A stretch of 64,000 nucleotides of DNA. It comes from Bog-473 sp963850095 (GTDB taxonomy: Bacteria > Actinomycetota > Acidimicrobiia > Acidimicrobiales > RAAP-2). The DNA is taken from NCBI GenBank assembly GCA_963850095.1, contig CAWKJX010000005.1:186001-250000 (forward strand). The letters run 5' to 3'. Position 1 is the first letter of the stretch; each line of letters opens with the position of its first letter. Of the stretch, positions 39,886 to 49,024 are shown one piece after another. Under the pieces are notes generated by a model. The model did no database searches, was not told the DNA's origin, and saw only the letters and a program-made list of their open reading frames with translations. The translations under genes and the position numbers were made by a program.

Positions 39886-41235
39886 ATGACGGACACGGGT
39901 CCAGGGGAGTCGCCCACAGGCGACGCGGCGGGCACCACCGACGCGCCCGGAGCCGACTCCGCACCGGGTCCGCTCATGCGGCGACCGCGGGCCCGGCGGA
40001 CGCGTGGGGTCATTACGTGGGTGTTGATTGTGCTGGCGTCGCTGCTGATCCCGATTTCGGTGCTGTCGGCCTGGGCCATCCGCACCGTGACCAACACGGA
40101 CCAGTACGTCGCCACCATGGCACCGCTGGCCCGCAACCCGGTGATCATCGACCACTTGGCGCGGAAGGCGACGAAGGAGCTCTTCGCATCGTCCGTCGTG
40201 AAGGACAAGGTGGCCTCGGCGCTGCCGGCCAAGGCGAAGCCCATCATTCAGCCGATCCTGACCGAGGTCGAGTCCTATGTGTACGGCGTGGCGGTCAAGG
40301 TGCTCGAGAGCGAGCAGTTCGGCCAGTTGTGGGACACGCTGAACCGGCACACGCACGACACCGTGGTCGACGTCCTGACCGGCAAGAAGACGACGCTCAC
40401 CCGCGACCTGGGCAACGGCGGCCAGGTCGTCGTCAACGTCACGCCGATTTTGAACAACATCATCGAGCAGGCCAACCAGCGCGGGGTCACGCTGTTCAAC
40501 CCCATCAAGCCGATTCTGTCCGAGGGCCACGGCCTCGGCATCACCGTCGTCTCCAAGAGCCAGGTGTCGAAGTTCTCCGGCCTGTTCAACGTCCTGGTCA
40601 CGCTGGGGTGGGCCGTCCCGGTCACCGCGCTGGTGCTCGGGATCCTGGCCATAGCGATCGCGGTCGACCGGCGGCGGGCCCTCCTTCGCGCTTCGGTCGG
40701 CGTGGGCCTCTTCACCCTGGTCCTGCTGGGCGGGCTGGCTTTCGGGCGCACCACGTTCCTCGACGAGGCGGCCAGAGGGAACTTCGACCGCAACGTCGCC
40801 GCGGCCGTGTGGGACACGCTGCTCCGCTTCCTCAAGGCCGACCTGCGCTGGATGCTGCTGGCAGCGGTCCTGGTCGCCCTCGTCGCCTGGGTGTTCGGGC
40901 CGGCGCGCTACGCCGTCTGGATCCGCCGCCGCGTCGGCCGGGGCGCAGGCTGGCTGTGGACCCAGGGGAAGTCGCTCCAGGCGGGCGCCGGGCGTGCCGC
41001 CGCCGGCTCCGAGGGCGCCCGGCGCACCGGAGGGTGGATCCTCGAGCACCTGACCGGCCTGCGCCTGGTCGGCGTCGTGGTGGCCGCGCTGTTCCTCCTC
41101 TTCAGCGGCAACCTGACCGGATGGGCCTTGCTCACGATCCTCATAGTGCTGGCGGTGTACCTGGGGCTGCTCCAGCTGGTGGCGCTGTGGTCGCGGCGCA
41201 TCACCGCCGCGGCAGCCGGAGCCCGTCCGGCGTAA
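39886..41235 (+). CDS. Multi-TM membrane protein of unknown function
   Basis: 449 residues. The N-terminus is Gly/Asp/Pro-rich and intrinsically disordered in appearance (residues 1-40), then a first TM (GVITWVLIVLASLLIPISVL), a large extracytoplasmic domain of about 170 residues with E-S-E-Q-F-G-Q-L-W-D-T-L and TRDLGNGGQVVVNVTPILNN, and then about four further TM helices ending in VALWSRRITAAAAGARPA. This layout occurs in many actinobacteria without function assigned. The gene begins the envelope-oriented block (39.9-46.3 kb). ATG preceded by CACATGAGCGAGCGCAG, no strong RBS. Confidence 0.7.
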   Translation: MTDTGPGESPTGDAAGTTDAPGADSAPGPLMRRPRARRTRGVITWVLIVLASLLIPISVLSAWAIRTVTNTDQYVATMAPLARNPVIIDHLARKATKELFASSVVKDKVASALPAKAKPIIQPILTEVESYVYGVAVKVLESEQFGQLWDTLNRHTHDTVVDVLTGKKTTLTRDLGNGGQVVVNVTPILNNIIEQANQRGVTLFNPIKPILSEGHGLGITVVSKSQVSKFSGLFNVLVTLGWAVPVTALVLGILAIAIAVDRRRALLRASVGVGLFTLVLLGGLAFGRTTFLDEAARGNFDRNVAAAVWDTLLRFLKADLRWMLLAAVLVALVAWVFGPARYAVWIRRRVGRGAGWLWTQGKSLQAGAGRAAAGSEGARRTGGWILEHLTGLRLVGVVVAALFLLFSGNLTGWALLTILIVLAVYLGLLQLVALWSRRITAAAAGARPA

Positions 41236-41401
41236 AGATCCGGCTCGAGCACGCCGGGGCCCGTCCCCGGCCGGCTTCCCGACATTCCCGGCGGATAGCC
41301 GCGGCCTAGGGTGTCCTACGGAACTCGAGCCCCCTATCGGAGGGCCGAAGGAGGACCGGCCGCCCGCCCGCCCCGGGCGAGGCCGGAGACAGGGGTACAC
41401 G

Positions 41402-43309
41402 ATGGCCGAGGAACCCGGCACCGAACTCGCGGCGCGGGAGTCCCCCGCAGCGCCGGCGGAACGCCGTCTGCACCGGGCCCGCATCGTCCAGATCGCCCTC
41501 GGCTGCGTGTGGATATTGGACGCGGCGCTCCAGTTCCAGCCGAAGATGTTCACCCAGGACTTCGTGACCCACGCCATCGCGCCCAACGCGCTGGGACAGC
41601 CCACCCCGCTCGCCTGGTCGATCACCAACCTGGCCAACTTCATCGCCCGCGACGTGGGCGTGTGGAACGCCCTGTTCGCCACCTTGCAGCTGCTCATCGG
41701 CGTGGGCCTGCTCTTCCGCCGCACCGTGCGCCCGGCCATCGTGGTGATGGCCATCTGGGCCTTCGGCGTGTGGTGGCTCGGCGAGGGCTTCGGCGGGCTC
41801 CTCAGCGACACGGCATCGCCGCTGATGGGTGCTCCGGGCGCCGTCGTCCTCTACCCGCTGATCGGAATTTTGGTCTGGCCCCGCGACGACCGGGACGAGA
41901 AGGTGCGACCGGGCATCGCCTCGTCGGCCGCGGCCAGCGGGCCCTTGGGGGTGAACGGGCCGCTGTACGCCTGGTCGGGCTTCTGGTTGCTTTCGGCCGC
42001 GCTGTGGCTCTTCCCGGCCAACCGCTCCGGCGGAGCGGCCCGCTCCATGGTGGCGTCGATGGCCTCGGGGGAGCCGTCCTGGTATGCCCACTTCCTCACC
42101 TCGGTCGCCCACGCGCTGCCGAGCTCGGGTTCGGGATTGGCCTGGACCTTCGCCGTGGTCTCGCTCGTCGTCGGCCTCGGGCCTCTGATCAGCCGCCGGC
42201 CGCTGCCGTTCCTGGCCCTCGGGGCACTGGTCCAGCTGGTGTTCTGGGTGACCGGAATGGCCCTAGGCGGGATGCTCACCGGCCTGGGCACCGACCCCAA
42301 CATCGCCCCACTGGTGATCCTCCTGGCTGTCGCCATGGTGCCGACGCTCTCCGCTGTGCCGGACGAGTCGCCGGGGTGGGAGCTCGCCATGCGCCATCCC
42401 GTGGCTTCGGCGGTGACCTCGGGAGCCGCCTTCGCCGTGCTGCTGCTGGGCGCCACCTACCCGATCGGGGCCGCGACGGCGGCCGCCTCGGCGTCGGGTC
42501 GCCCCTCGTCGTCGACGACGTCGTCGACCTCGGCCATGGCGGGCATGGACGCGCCGTCGAGCCACAGCGGCCACAGTGGCGACACGCTGAGCATGCCGGG
42601 CATGGCTGGCGCGGCCGATCCCGACTGGCATTACACCGGCCCGGCCCTGCCCCAGCAGGAGGTCTCGGTGTTGACCACGGTGTTCAACGAGACCGAGGCG
42701 GGCCACAAGATGCAGACGCCCGACTGCGACAAAATGCCGACCGGTGCCCAGATGGAGGCCGCCATGCAGCTGGTGCAGACGACCAGCGCGGCGGTCTCGC
42801 AGTTCAAGAACCTCAGCGTGGCCAAGGCCGACGGTTACGTGCCCATCACCGATACGCGCTACCCGGTCGTGCACTACCTGAAGGCGTCCTACATGAACAA
42901 CCAGGACGTGCTCGATCCCAACGCCGTGCAGTCCCTGGTGTACGCCTCCACCCCCTACGGGCCGGTGCTGGTGGCCGCCATGTACCTGATGCCGAGCGTC
43001 GGGCAGAACGGCCCCATGCCGGGCGGCTGCCTGACCCAGTGGCACGCGCACACCAACCTGTGCGAAGGGGGAGCGACCGGGCTGATCTCGGGGTTCCAGA
43101 GCGGCGGCCAGTGCGCCAATGGCGAGTCGCCCCTGGTGACGCCGGTCATGCTGCACGTGTGGCAGGTGCCGGTGCCCGGTGGCCCGCTGGCCATGGACCC
43201 GACGGACCAGCAGGTGGTGGAGGCGGCCGTCATGGCCCAGCAGGAAGGCCAGGCTCCGGTGACACCGGGTGCGCAGGTCCCGAGCGTCAACGGAGCCTTC
43301 GGCACGTGA
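41402..43309 (+). CDS. Two-part membrane protein: multi-TM N-terminal half and His/Met-rich extracytoplasmic C-terminal domain
   Basis: 635 residues. The first about 370 residues contain roughly nine TM helices (for example IALGCVWILDAALQFQPK, LFATLQLLIGVGLLFRR) resembling DoxX/copper-resistance (CopD-like) membrane regions. After a Ser/Thr linker with M-A-G-M-D, H-S-G-H-S-G-D-T and S-M-P-G-M-A-G, which looks metal-binding, comes a soluble domain of about 250 residues. That domain includes V-L-T-T-V-F-N-E-T-E, YPVVHYLKASYMNNQDVLDP and a Cys/His cluster CLTQWHAHTNLCEGG. Function is unknown; copper or heme handling is a guess from the Met/His clusters. The gene is 91 bp upstream of a small membrane protein. 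GGAGACAGGGGTACACG lies before the ATG. Confidence 0.7.
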   Translation: MAEEPGTELAARESPAAPAERRLHRARIVQIALGCVWILDAALQFQPKMFTQDFVTHAIAPNALGQPTPLAWSITNLANFIARDVGVWNALFATLQLLIGVGLLFRRTVRPAIVVMAIWAFGVWWLGEGFGGLLSDTASPLMGAPGAVVLYPLIGILVWPRDDRDEKVRPGIASSAAASGPLGVNGPLYAWSGFWLLSAALWLFPANRSGGAARSMVASMASGEPSWYAHFLTSVAHALPSSGSGLAWTFAVVSLVVGLGPLISRRPLPFLALGALVQLVFWVTGMALGGMLTGLGTDPNIAPLVILLAVAMVPTLSAVPDESPGWELAMRHPVASAVTSGAAFAVLLLGATYPIGAATAAASASGRPSSSTTSSTSAMAGMDAPSSHSGHSGDTLSMPGMAGAADPDWHYTGPALPQQEVSVLTTVFNETEAGHKMQTPDCDKMPTGAQMEAAMQLVQTTSAAVSQFKNLSVAKADGYVPITDTRYPVVHYLKASYMNNQDVLDPNAVQSLVYASTPYGPVLVAAMYLMPSVGQNGPMPGGCLTQWHAHTNLCEGGATGLISGFQSGGQCANGESPLVTPVMLHVWQVPVPGGPLAMDPTDQQVVEAAVMAQQEGQAPVTPGAQVPSVNGAFGT

Positions 43310-43379
43310 ACGAAGTGACCTTGGTCCCTGTCGCCGGGGGAGCGTTCACCTCAGACTTGAGCCGAGGCGGCACGAGGAG

Positions 43380-43568
43380 ATGACGGACATGGCACTGCTG
43401 GCGATGATCGTGGGGTTGGTGGGGCTCTTCGGGGGTGTCGTGGGGGTCTGGTACGCCCTGTGGCATCGCCAGGTGGAGTCGTGCTTCGAGGCCGTCCGGG
43501 TCGACGGACGACGCTCGGTGCACGTGCTGCGCCCGGACGCCGGCGCTGAGCTGGGCCGGAGCCGCTAG
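43380..43568 (+). CDS. Small single-TM protein, unknown
   Basis: 62 residues starting at the ATG at 43380 with CACGAGGAG directly upstream. One TM helix MALLAMIVGLVGLFGGVVGV is followed by a short charged tail with W-Y-A-L-W-H-R-Q and VRVDGRRSVHVLRP. No family recognised; it could be an accessory subunit to the two-part membrane protein upstream. Confidence 0.5.
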   Translation: MTDMALLAMIVGLVGLFGGVVGVWYALWHRQVESCFEAVRVDGRRSVHVLRPDAGAELGRSR

Positions 43569-43696
43569 GAACGAATCGCGGCACCGGAGGGATCGCGCCG
43601 GCGCGGCAGCGGTCCTGTTGGGCGGGAATTGCGTTGCACCCGGCCGGACACCGGATTCTTAGGGAGTTATTAGGCGGCTCCCATACCCTGGGAGAC

Positions 43697-44041
43697 ATGG
43701 GAATGCGGTGGCGCCTCGGCTTGGTGGCGATCCTGGCTGCCGTGGTGCTGGGCGGTCTGGTGCCGCACGGCATCGTGACGCGCACCGAGACCGCGGCCAC
43801 CCAAATGGTGCAGGCGGTCGACACGCCGCTCACCGGGCCGGTCACGTGCTCCGACGCCACGTGTGGCAAGGCGGCGCCCACACCCACGGCACCGTCTCCG
43901 GGGGTGGCGCTCGCAGCCGTCCTCGGTGCGCTCGCGGTCGCAGCCGCAGCCACGTCGGGGCTGCGCCGGCGGGCCCGGGGCCACGTCGCCCTGCCGGCCG
44001 GCACGCGTCAGACGCTCTTTCGCCCGCCGCGGTTCTCCTAG
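43697..44041 (+). CDS. Small exported/membrane protein, unknown
   Basis: 114 residues from the ATG at 43697. N-terminal TM or signal helix (RLGLVAILAAVVLGGLVPHG), two Cys in VTCSDATCGKAAPTPT, a Pro-rich linker, then a second TM (VALAAVLGALAVAAAATSGL) and a short basic tail. The topology suggests an outside loop with a possible disulfide. No family recognised. It sits just before the DUF929-VKOR pair. Confidence 0.5.
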   Translation: MGMRWRLGLVAILAAVVLGGLVPHGIVTRTETAATQMVQAVDTPLTGPVTCSDATCGKAAPTPTAPSPGVALAAVLGALAVAAAATSGLRRRARGHVALPAGTRQTLFRPPRFS

Positions 44042-44194
44042 CTCGGAGCTGCCCACGCGGCGCACCGTCACGCCCACCTTCGGGCGCGGTGGCGCCGATC
44101 CCACCGACACGGGAGGCCGTCCTCCGGCCCCCACACCGAGCTTCCGAACGCGTGCGCAGAGCGCCGCCTCGGCCAATTGAGGAGAACGACACCA

Positions 44195-45257
44195 ATGCCG
44201 AAAACCACCACCGGGCCGTCGCACGTGACGCGGCCGGCTGCCAAGAACACCTCGAAGACCACCAACAAGAACGCCACCGGCCCCACGGGGAGGACCTCGG
44301 CCCAGCAGGGGAGTGGCGCGTCCGGCGCACTGTCCCGACGGCGACAGTCCGAGTCGGCGCCGCCTCCGACCACCTTGCGGGGCCGGCACCCCATGTTGGC
44401 CGCGCTGATCCCGGTCGGCCTGGTGGTGGCGGCCATCGTGACGATGGTCGTCATCAAGACGGCCGGCCGGCCGGCCAGCGCCACGCCGGGCGCGTCGCAC
44501 CTACGCGGCCGCGGCCTCGGGCACGGGCACGGGCACGGGCTCGACGAATCCGGCCGGCACCACGGGGCTGTCGCCCTCCGTGCTGAGCGCGCTCTCCGTG
44601 CCGGCCACGACGCTCGACGCCGTGGGCAGTCCCGGCTCGGACGTCCTGCCGAGCCGGACCAGCGGCAACGCGGCCATCAGCCGCGGGGTCGATGGCAAGC
44701 CCCTCGTCACCTACATCGGCGCCGAGTACTGCCCGTACTGCGCCGCCCAGCGCTGGGCGCTGGCGGTCGCGTTGTCGCGCTTCGGGACCTTCTCCGGCCT
44801 CTCGGGGACGCATTCGTCGAGCGCGGACGTCTACCCCGACACGCAGTCACTCTCGTTCTACGGATCGAGCTACTCCAGCCCCTATGTGGACTTCCAGTCG
44901 GTCGAGGAGGCGAGCGACCAGGTGGTCGACGGCAGCTACGCGACGCTGCAGATGCCGACGGCCGCGCAGACCAGCCTGCTCGACAAGTACGACCGGCAGG
45001 GCAGCATCCCGTTCCTCGGAATTGCTGACAAGTACTCCGTCACCGGCGCCAGTTACTCGCCCCAGGTGCTGGCGGGCTTGTCGCAGTCGCAGATCGCGGC
45101 GCAGCTGGACGACCCGTCGAGCCCGGTGGCCCAGGCCATCGACGGATCGGCGAACGACATGACGGCCGCCATCTGCGCCGTCACCGGCAACCAGCCGAGC
45201 GGCGTGTGCGACTCCCCGGCCATCGCCGCCATCGCCAAGACGCTGGGGGCGTCGTGA
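44195..45257 (+). CDS. DUF929-family thiol-disulfide protein (membrane anchored), one frameshift
   Basis: About 353 residues in two frames. The first part, from ATG at 44195 with TTGAGGAGAACGACACC upstream, is a basic cytoplasmic tail and one TM helix (LAALIPVGLVVAAIVTMVVI). The second frame carries the periplasmic thioredoxin-like domain: L-V-T-Y-I-G-A-E-Y-C-P-Y-C-A-A-Q-R-W, with a CPYC active site, RFGTFSGL and the DUF929-type S-I-P-F-L-G-I-A-D-K-Y segment. One extra base near 44499 (GCGTCGCACC) separates A-T-P-G-A-S from T-Y-A-A-A-A-S-G-T-G. It pairs with VKOR downstream, and together they could form an oxidative folding system outside the membrane. The stop overlaps the VKOR start by four bases (GTGA). 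Confidence 0.75.
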
Positions 45258-45739
45258 CGACGGTCACCGCGACGAGGAACGCCCTGCGCCAGGTTCCGGG
45301 ATGGGCCGTGGCGGCCTCGCTCGGCCTCTCATTGGCCGGGCTGGCCATCGCGTCCTACCTGACCGTGACCCACTACACCGACCCGGCCGCACTGGCCTGC
45401 CCCGACACGGGCGTCGTGAACTGCACGCTGGTCACCACGAGCCCCGAGTCGATGGTGTTCGGAGTCCCGCTCGCCGTCCTCGGCCTCGCCTGGGCGGCCG
45501 GCATGGCCGCGTTGTGCACTCCCTGGGCGTGGCACGCCCGGGCGGCCTGGGTGGACCGGGCCCGCCTGGTCGGGTCGGGAGCCGGCGCCGCCCTCGTCGT
45601 CTACCTGGTCTACGCGGAGCTTTTCCGGATCGGGGCCATCTGCCTGTGGTGCACCGCCATGCACGTGACCGCGGTGGCGCTCTTCGCCGTCGTCCTGGCC
45701 GCCCGCACGGCGGCAGCCCGGGATGCGGCGCCCAGCTGA
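45254..45739 (+). CDS. VKOR family quinone-linked disulfide-forming membrane protein
   Basis: 161 residues, four TM helices. Conserved VKOR cysteines: Cys49 and Cys57 in LACPDTGVVNCTLVTTSPES and Cys130/Cys133 in the CLWC motif of AICLWCTAMH. The protein should reoxidise a periplasmic thioredoxin-like partner and pass electrons to a quinone, playing the DsbB role in actinobacteria. The DUF929 thiol protein directly upstream, with an overlapping start, is its likely partner. Starts at the GTG at 45254. Confidence 0.9.
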   Translation: MTTVTATRNALRQVPGWAVAASLGLSLAGLAIASYLTVTHYTDPAALACPDTGVVNCTLVTTSPESMVFGVPLAVLGLAWAAGMAALCTPWAWHARAAWVDRARLVGSGAGAALVVYLVYAELFRIGAICLWCTAMHVTAVALFAVVLAARTAAARDAAPS

Positions 45740-45874
45740 ACCGAGGCGCCCCGGAAAGTCTGACCCGAGGTCAGGACCTTCGCCCCTACTGGCCCGGGGC
45801 CCGATTCCGCACAATGGAAGGACAACGCCCGGTGGCAAAGAGCGGGTGGCGGGCGAGGCGTGGAGGAACCTGAG

Positions 45875-46297
45875 ATGAAGAAGCGGCAGCGCGCGGTGAC
45901 ACCGAGTGCGAGCAGCGTGGTGGCACAGGAGTGCGAGGCCTTCCTGAACGGGACGCTGGCCGAGTACTGGGAGGACAAGGGGATCGACGTCCCGGTCTGG
46001 ACGTGGATCAACCTGCTGGCGCACGGCAGCGCCGCCCAGATCGCGCACAGCGTGTCGCGACCAGGCCGCACCCGCCGTCCCGGCCGCAGCTGGGCCATCG
46101 CCCGTGCCTACCTGGCCTACGAGGTGCTCGACCTCATCGACGCCGAGTTCACGTTGGCCGACATGCAGGCGACCGTGCTCGTCCCGCTCGAGCTCGAGCT
46201 GGCGGCCCGTAGCGAAATCAGGCGGTGGTCGCCGCGGCAGTGGGTGGACACGGTCGACTTCGCCATTCGCAACACGCACCTCACCTTGGAGCTGTAG
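45875..46297 (+). CDS. Hypothetical helical protein
   Basis: 140 residues. Not recognised. The sequence is mainly helical, with NGTLAEYWEDKGIDVPVWTW, a basic Arg-rich loop (S-R-P-G-R-T-R-R-P-G-R) and LDLIDAEFTLADMQATVLVP. No signal peptide or TM. ATG at 45875 has GGAGGAACCTGAG upstream; an in-frame GTG at 45860 is an alternative. The 135 bp before it may contain its promoter. Confidence 0.6.
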   Translation: MKKRQRAVTPSASSVVAQECEAFLNGTLAEYWEDKGIDVPVWTWINLLAHGSAAQIAHSVSRPGRTRRPGRSWAIARAYLAYEVLDLIDAEFTLADMQATVLVPLELELAARSEIRRWSPRQWVDTVDFAIRNTHLTLEL

Positions 46298-46425
46298 CGC
46301 CGGCGGGTGGCGCCAGACCTGGCGCCCCCCTCACCGATTGGACGAGGTGCCGGCGTCCGTCCGGAACTCGACCCGACCGCAGGGTTCGGCCCGGTGGAGG
46401 GATCGCGCCGGGTGGCGCGGGTGAC

Positions 46426-48093
46426 TCAGCCCGGGGCCTGGCGGGCCACCCAGCGTTCGACCGTGCCGGCCAGGGCGGGCAGGGGGAGCATGCCGGCGCG
46501 CAGGACGATGTCGTGGAAGGCGCGCAGGTCGAACTCGGCGCCGAGCCGTTCCGAGGCCTGGCGCCGCAGGCGGACGATTTCGCGCCGGCCCACCATGTAG
46601 GCCAGGGCCTGGCCGGGATAGGAGATGTAGCGGTCGATCTCGGACTCGACGTCTATGCGCGGCATGGGCGTGTGCTCGACCAGCCACTCGACGGCCCGCT
46701 GACGGGGCCAGCCCAGGGCGTGCAGGCCGGTGTCGACGACGAGCCGGCTGGCGCGCCACGAGTCGGCGGCGAAGAGGCCCATGCGGGCCAGGTCGTCGGT
46801 GTAGAGGCCCATTTCGTCGGCCAGCCGCTCGCTGTAGAGGCCCCATCCCTCCGCACAGGCCGTGTCGAACAGGACCCGCCGGGCGGGGATCAGGTCCTCG
46901 GCCTCGAGGGCGATGGTGAGCTGGAAGTGATGGCCGGGCACCGCCTCGTGGAAGGCGATGTCCTCGGCCACGTAGCGGTAACGCTCCTCTGGCTTGGACG
47001 TGTTGAGGAAGTAGGTGCCCCGGCGGGAGCCGTCGATGGCGCCCGGCATGTAGTACGCAGCCGCCATACCCGCCTCCTCCGCCTCGGGAACCGGCTCCAC
47101 GACGCAGGGCTCGTCGGGGACGACGCCGAACCACTTCGGCGCCTCCACCTCGGCGGCGGCCACCACGCGGCGGGCGTGGTCGAGCATCTGCTGCGCGTTC
47201 TCGTAGCGCAGCGAGGTGTCGTTGCACATGCGGTCGAAGATGTCCGCCATGACCGTCGTGCCCCAGAGACGGTCGCCCGTCTGGCGCATCTCCTCGCTGA
47301 CTTGCGCCACGATGTCGCGGCCGATGGCGTGGAGCTCGTCGGAGGAATGATCCGTGGAGGCGTGGAGCCGGACCAGACGCCGGTACATGTCGTCGCCGCC
47401 GGGGAGGTAACAGATGCCCGGGTGGTCGTCGTCGCGGGCAGCCGGGAGCACGCGTTCGCGGAGCGTGTCGCGGTAGGCGGCCAGGGCGGGCCGGACGTCC
47501 TCTTCGATGTGGGCGGCCAGGTCGGTCAGGAACTCCTTCTCGTCCGCTTCCACGTCCTCTCGGACCATGCCACCGGCGGTCGGGTCCTTGATCATGAAGT
47601 CGAGCTGGGCGATGGCCGACTCGACCAGCCGGGCCACCGCCGTGCGGCCGGCCCCGGTCCCCTCGACGTGGCGCCGGGCCGCGGTGGCCAGCAGGCCGGG
47701 CAGGCCATGGAGGCGGGCCACGTAGCCGTCGCGGCGCTCCGGCGTGTCGAGCGGCACCTTGGGCAGCATGGTGAAGACGTTGCCGACCGGAGAGGCAAAG
47801 GTGTCACAGATCGTGAACTCGACCATCGGGACCGTGGCGGCGCCGGCCATGCCGCGGGCCATGTGGCGGACGAAGTCGAGGGTCTGGTGATCGACCTCGT
47901 CGAGGCCGTCGGGCGACCCGTACTCCGCCCGCGTGGCGATGGAGGAGAGCCGCTCGGCCGCGGTGGCCTCGGCGGCTTCGCCGAAGTCGGGCAGTCGGTC
48001 GTCGTAGCCGGGGAACCCGTAGAGCGATCCCATCAGAGGGTCGTCATCGAGGGTGGCGTCGAGCAGCTCGGCAGCGAGGTCGTCGGGGGACAT
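46426..48093 (-). CDS. DUF885 family protein, putative metallopeptidase-like
   Basis: 555 residues, cytoplasmic. DUF885 members share an alpha-helical M32/M3-like zinc peptidase fold; here the motif FHEAVPGHHFQLTIALEAED gives H-E-x-x-x-G-H-H and WGLYSERLADEMGLYTDDL lies downstream with the third ligand candidate (Glu). The extended C-terminal ISYPGQALAYMVGRREIVRL is also typical. Peptidase activity has not been generally demonstrated. The start at 48093 is the first ATG; the divergent phosphatase gene begins at 48200. Confidence 0.88.
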   Translation of the reverse strand: MSPDDLAAELLDATLDDDPLMGSLYGFPGYDDRLPDFGEAAEATAAERLSSIATRAEYGSPDGLDEVDHQTLDFVRHMARGMAGAATVPMVEFTICDTFASPVGNVFTMLPKVPLDTPERRDGYVARLHGLPGLLATAARRHVEGTGAGRTAVARLVESAIAQLDFMIKDPTAGGMVREDVEADEKEFLTDLAAHIEEDVRPALAAYRDTLRERVLPAARDDDHPGICYLPGGDDMYRRLVRLHASTDHSSDELHAIGRDIVAQVSEEMRQTGDRLWGTTVMADIFDRMCNDTSLRYENAQQMLDHARRVVAAAEVEAPKWFGVVPDEPCVVEPVPEAEEAGMAAAYYMPGAIDGSRRGTYFLNTSKPEERYRYVAEDIAFHEAVPGHHFQLTIALEAEDLIPARRVLFDTACAEGWGLYSERLADEMGLYTDDLARMGLFAADSWRASRLVVDTGLHALGWPRQRAVEWLVEHTPMPRIDVESEIDRYISYPGQALAYMVGRREIVRLRRQASERLGAEFDLRAFHDIVLRAGMLPLPALAGTVERWVARQAPG

Positions 48094-48199
48094 GATCGGA
48101 AGCTACCACGCGTCGTCTCGTCGTGGACGCGTGCCCATCGTCGGCAACGCCCACGTAGACGCGAACACGTTCGTACCGCGGAAGGACAAAAATGGCGCC

Positions 48200-48736
48200 G
48201 TGGCCACCCATATCGTGTACGAGACCCATTCGCTCAGCGAGGACAACGAGCGCGGAAAGGCGACCGGGTGGCTGGACGGCCGGCTCTCGGAAGAGGGCCG
48301 TCGCCAGGCGGCCCGCCTGGGCGATCGGCGGCGCGAGGACGGGCTCTCCACCGTATTCAGCTCCGACCTGGGCCGGGCCCGCGAGACCGTGGCCATCGCC
48401 CTGGCCGGCTCGACGCTGCCGGTCTTGCTCGACTGGCGTCTCCGGGAATGCGACTACGGGGTGTTCAACGGCCGTCCGGCCGACGAGGTGCACGGCGACC
48501 GGCTGGCGCATCTGGACCAGCCCTATCCGGGGGGAGAGAGCTGGCGCCAGGCGGTCGAACGCGTCCGGGGGTTCCTCGAGGACCTTCGCCTCCGCTGGGA
48601 CGGGAAGCGGGTCTTGGTCGTGGGCCATTCGGTGACGCGCTGCGCCCTCGAGTACTGGGTGGGCGGGGTTCCGCTCGAGACGTCGCTGATGGCCGAATTC
48701 GCGTGGCAGGAGGGCTGGGAGTACCGGTTGGGTTGA
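48200..48736 (+). CDS. Histidine-phosphatase superfamily protein (ETHS variant)
   Basis: 178 residues from a GTG at 48200. The N-terminal catalytic strand reads ATHIVYETHSLSEDNERGKA, with E-T-H-S in place of the canonical R-H-G; the second His is in LVVGHSVTRCALEYW. The segment T-G-W-L-D-G-R-L-S-E-E-G-R-R-Q and FSSDLGRARETVAIAL keep the core arginine and other phosphate contacts. This E-T-H-S variant is recurrent in actinobacteria. Phosphatase activity is probable but the substrate unknown. Upstream sequence in the same frame is poorly conserved, so the GTG immediately before A-T-H-I-V-Y is chosen. Confidence 0.82.
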   Translation: MATHIVYETHSLSEDNERGKATGWLDGRLSEEGRRQAARLGDRRREDGLSTVFSSDLGRARETVAIALAGSTLPVLLDWRLRECDYGVFNGRPADEVHGDRLAHLDQPYPGGESWRQAVERVRGFLEDLRLRWDGKRVLVVGHSVTRCALEYWVGGVPLETSLMAEFAWQEGWEYRLG

Positions 48737-48762
48737 GCGGCGCCGCCACGTCGCGAAATTGG

Positions 48763-48813
48763 CGAGGGGCGGTGATACCCCGACTGCTTCTCACCCCCGA
48801 TCACCGCCCCTCG
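48763..48813. promoter_or_regulatory. 14-bp perfect inverted repeat with 23-nt loop
   Basis: CGAGGGGCGGTGAT (48763-48776) and ATCACCGCCCCTCG (48800-48813) are exactly complementary. The element lies 26 bp after the phosphatase stop, in the 288-bp region before the dehydrogenase. It has no T tract. Possibilities are an atypical terminator, an operator or a relic of a small mobile element. Confidence 0.5.
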
Positions 48814-49024
48814 TCGCCCCATGATGAAGGCGAGCGGAGGCGGCGCCTAGAGCCGGATTGCCCGCACTGGCACAACGGGCGGACAATCTGGCGCGCTCGC
48901 CGGGGTGCCCGGGACCAGCGACCGGTGGGCGGCATGGAAAACACGCGCCGGGGCAGACGGACGGTGCCCCCGGGAGCGTCGGAGCAAAAGAATCCCTACC
49001 ATTGGCCCCGTGCCGCCCAGTCTG

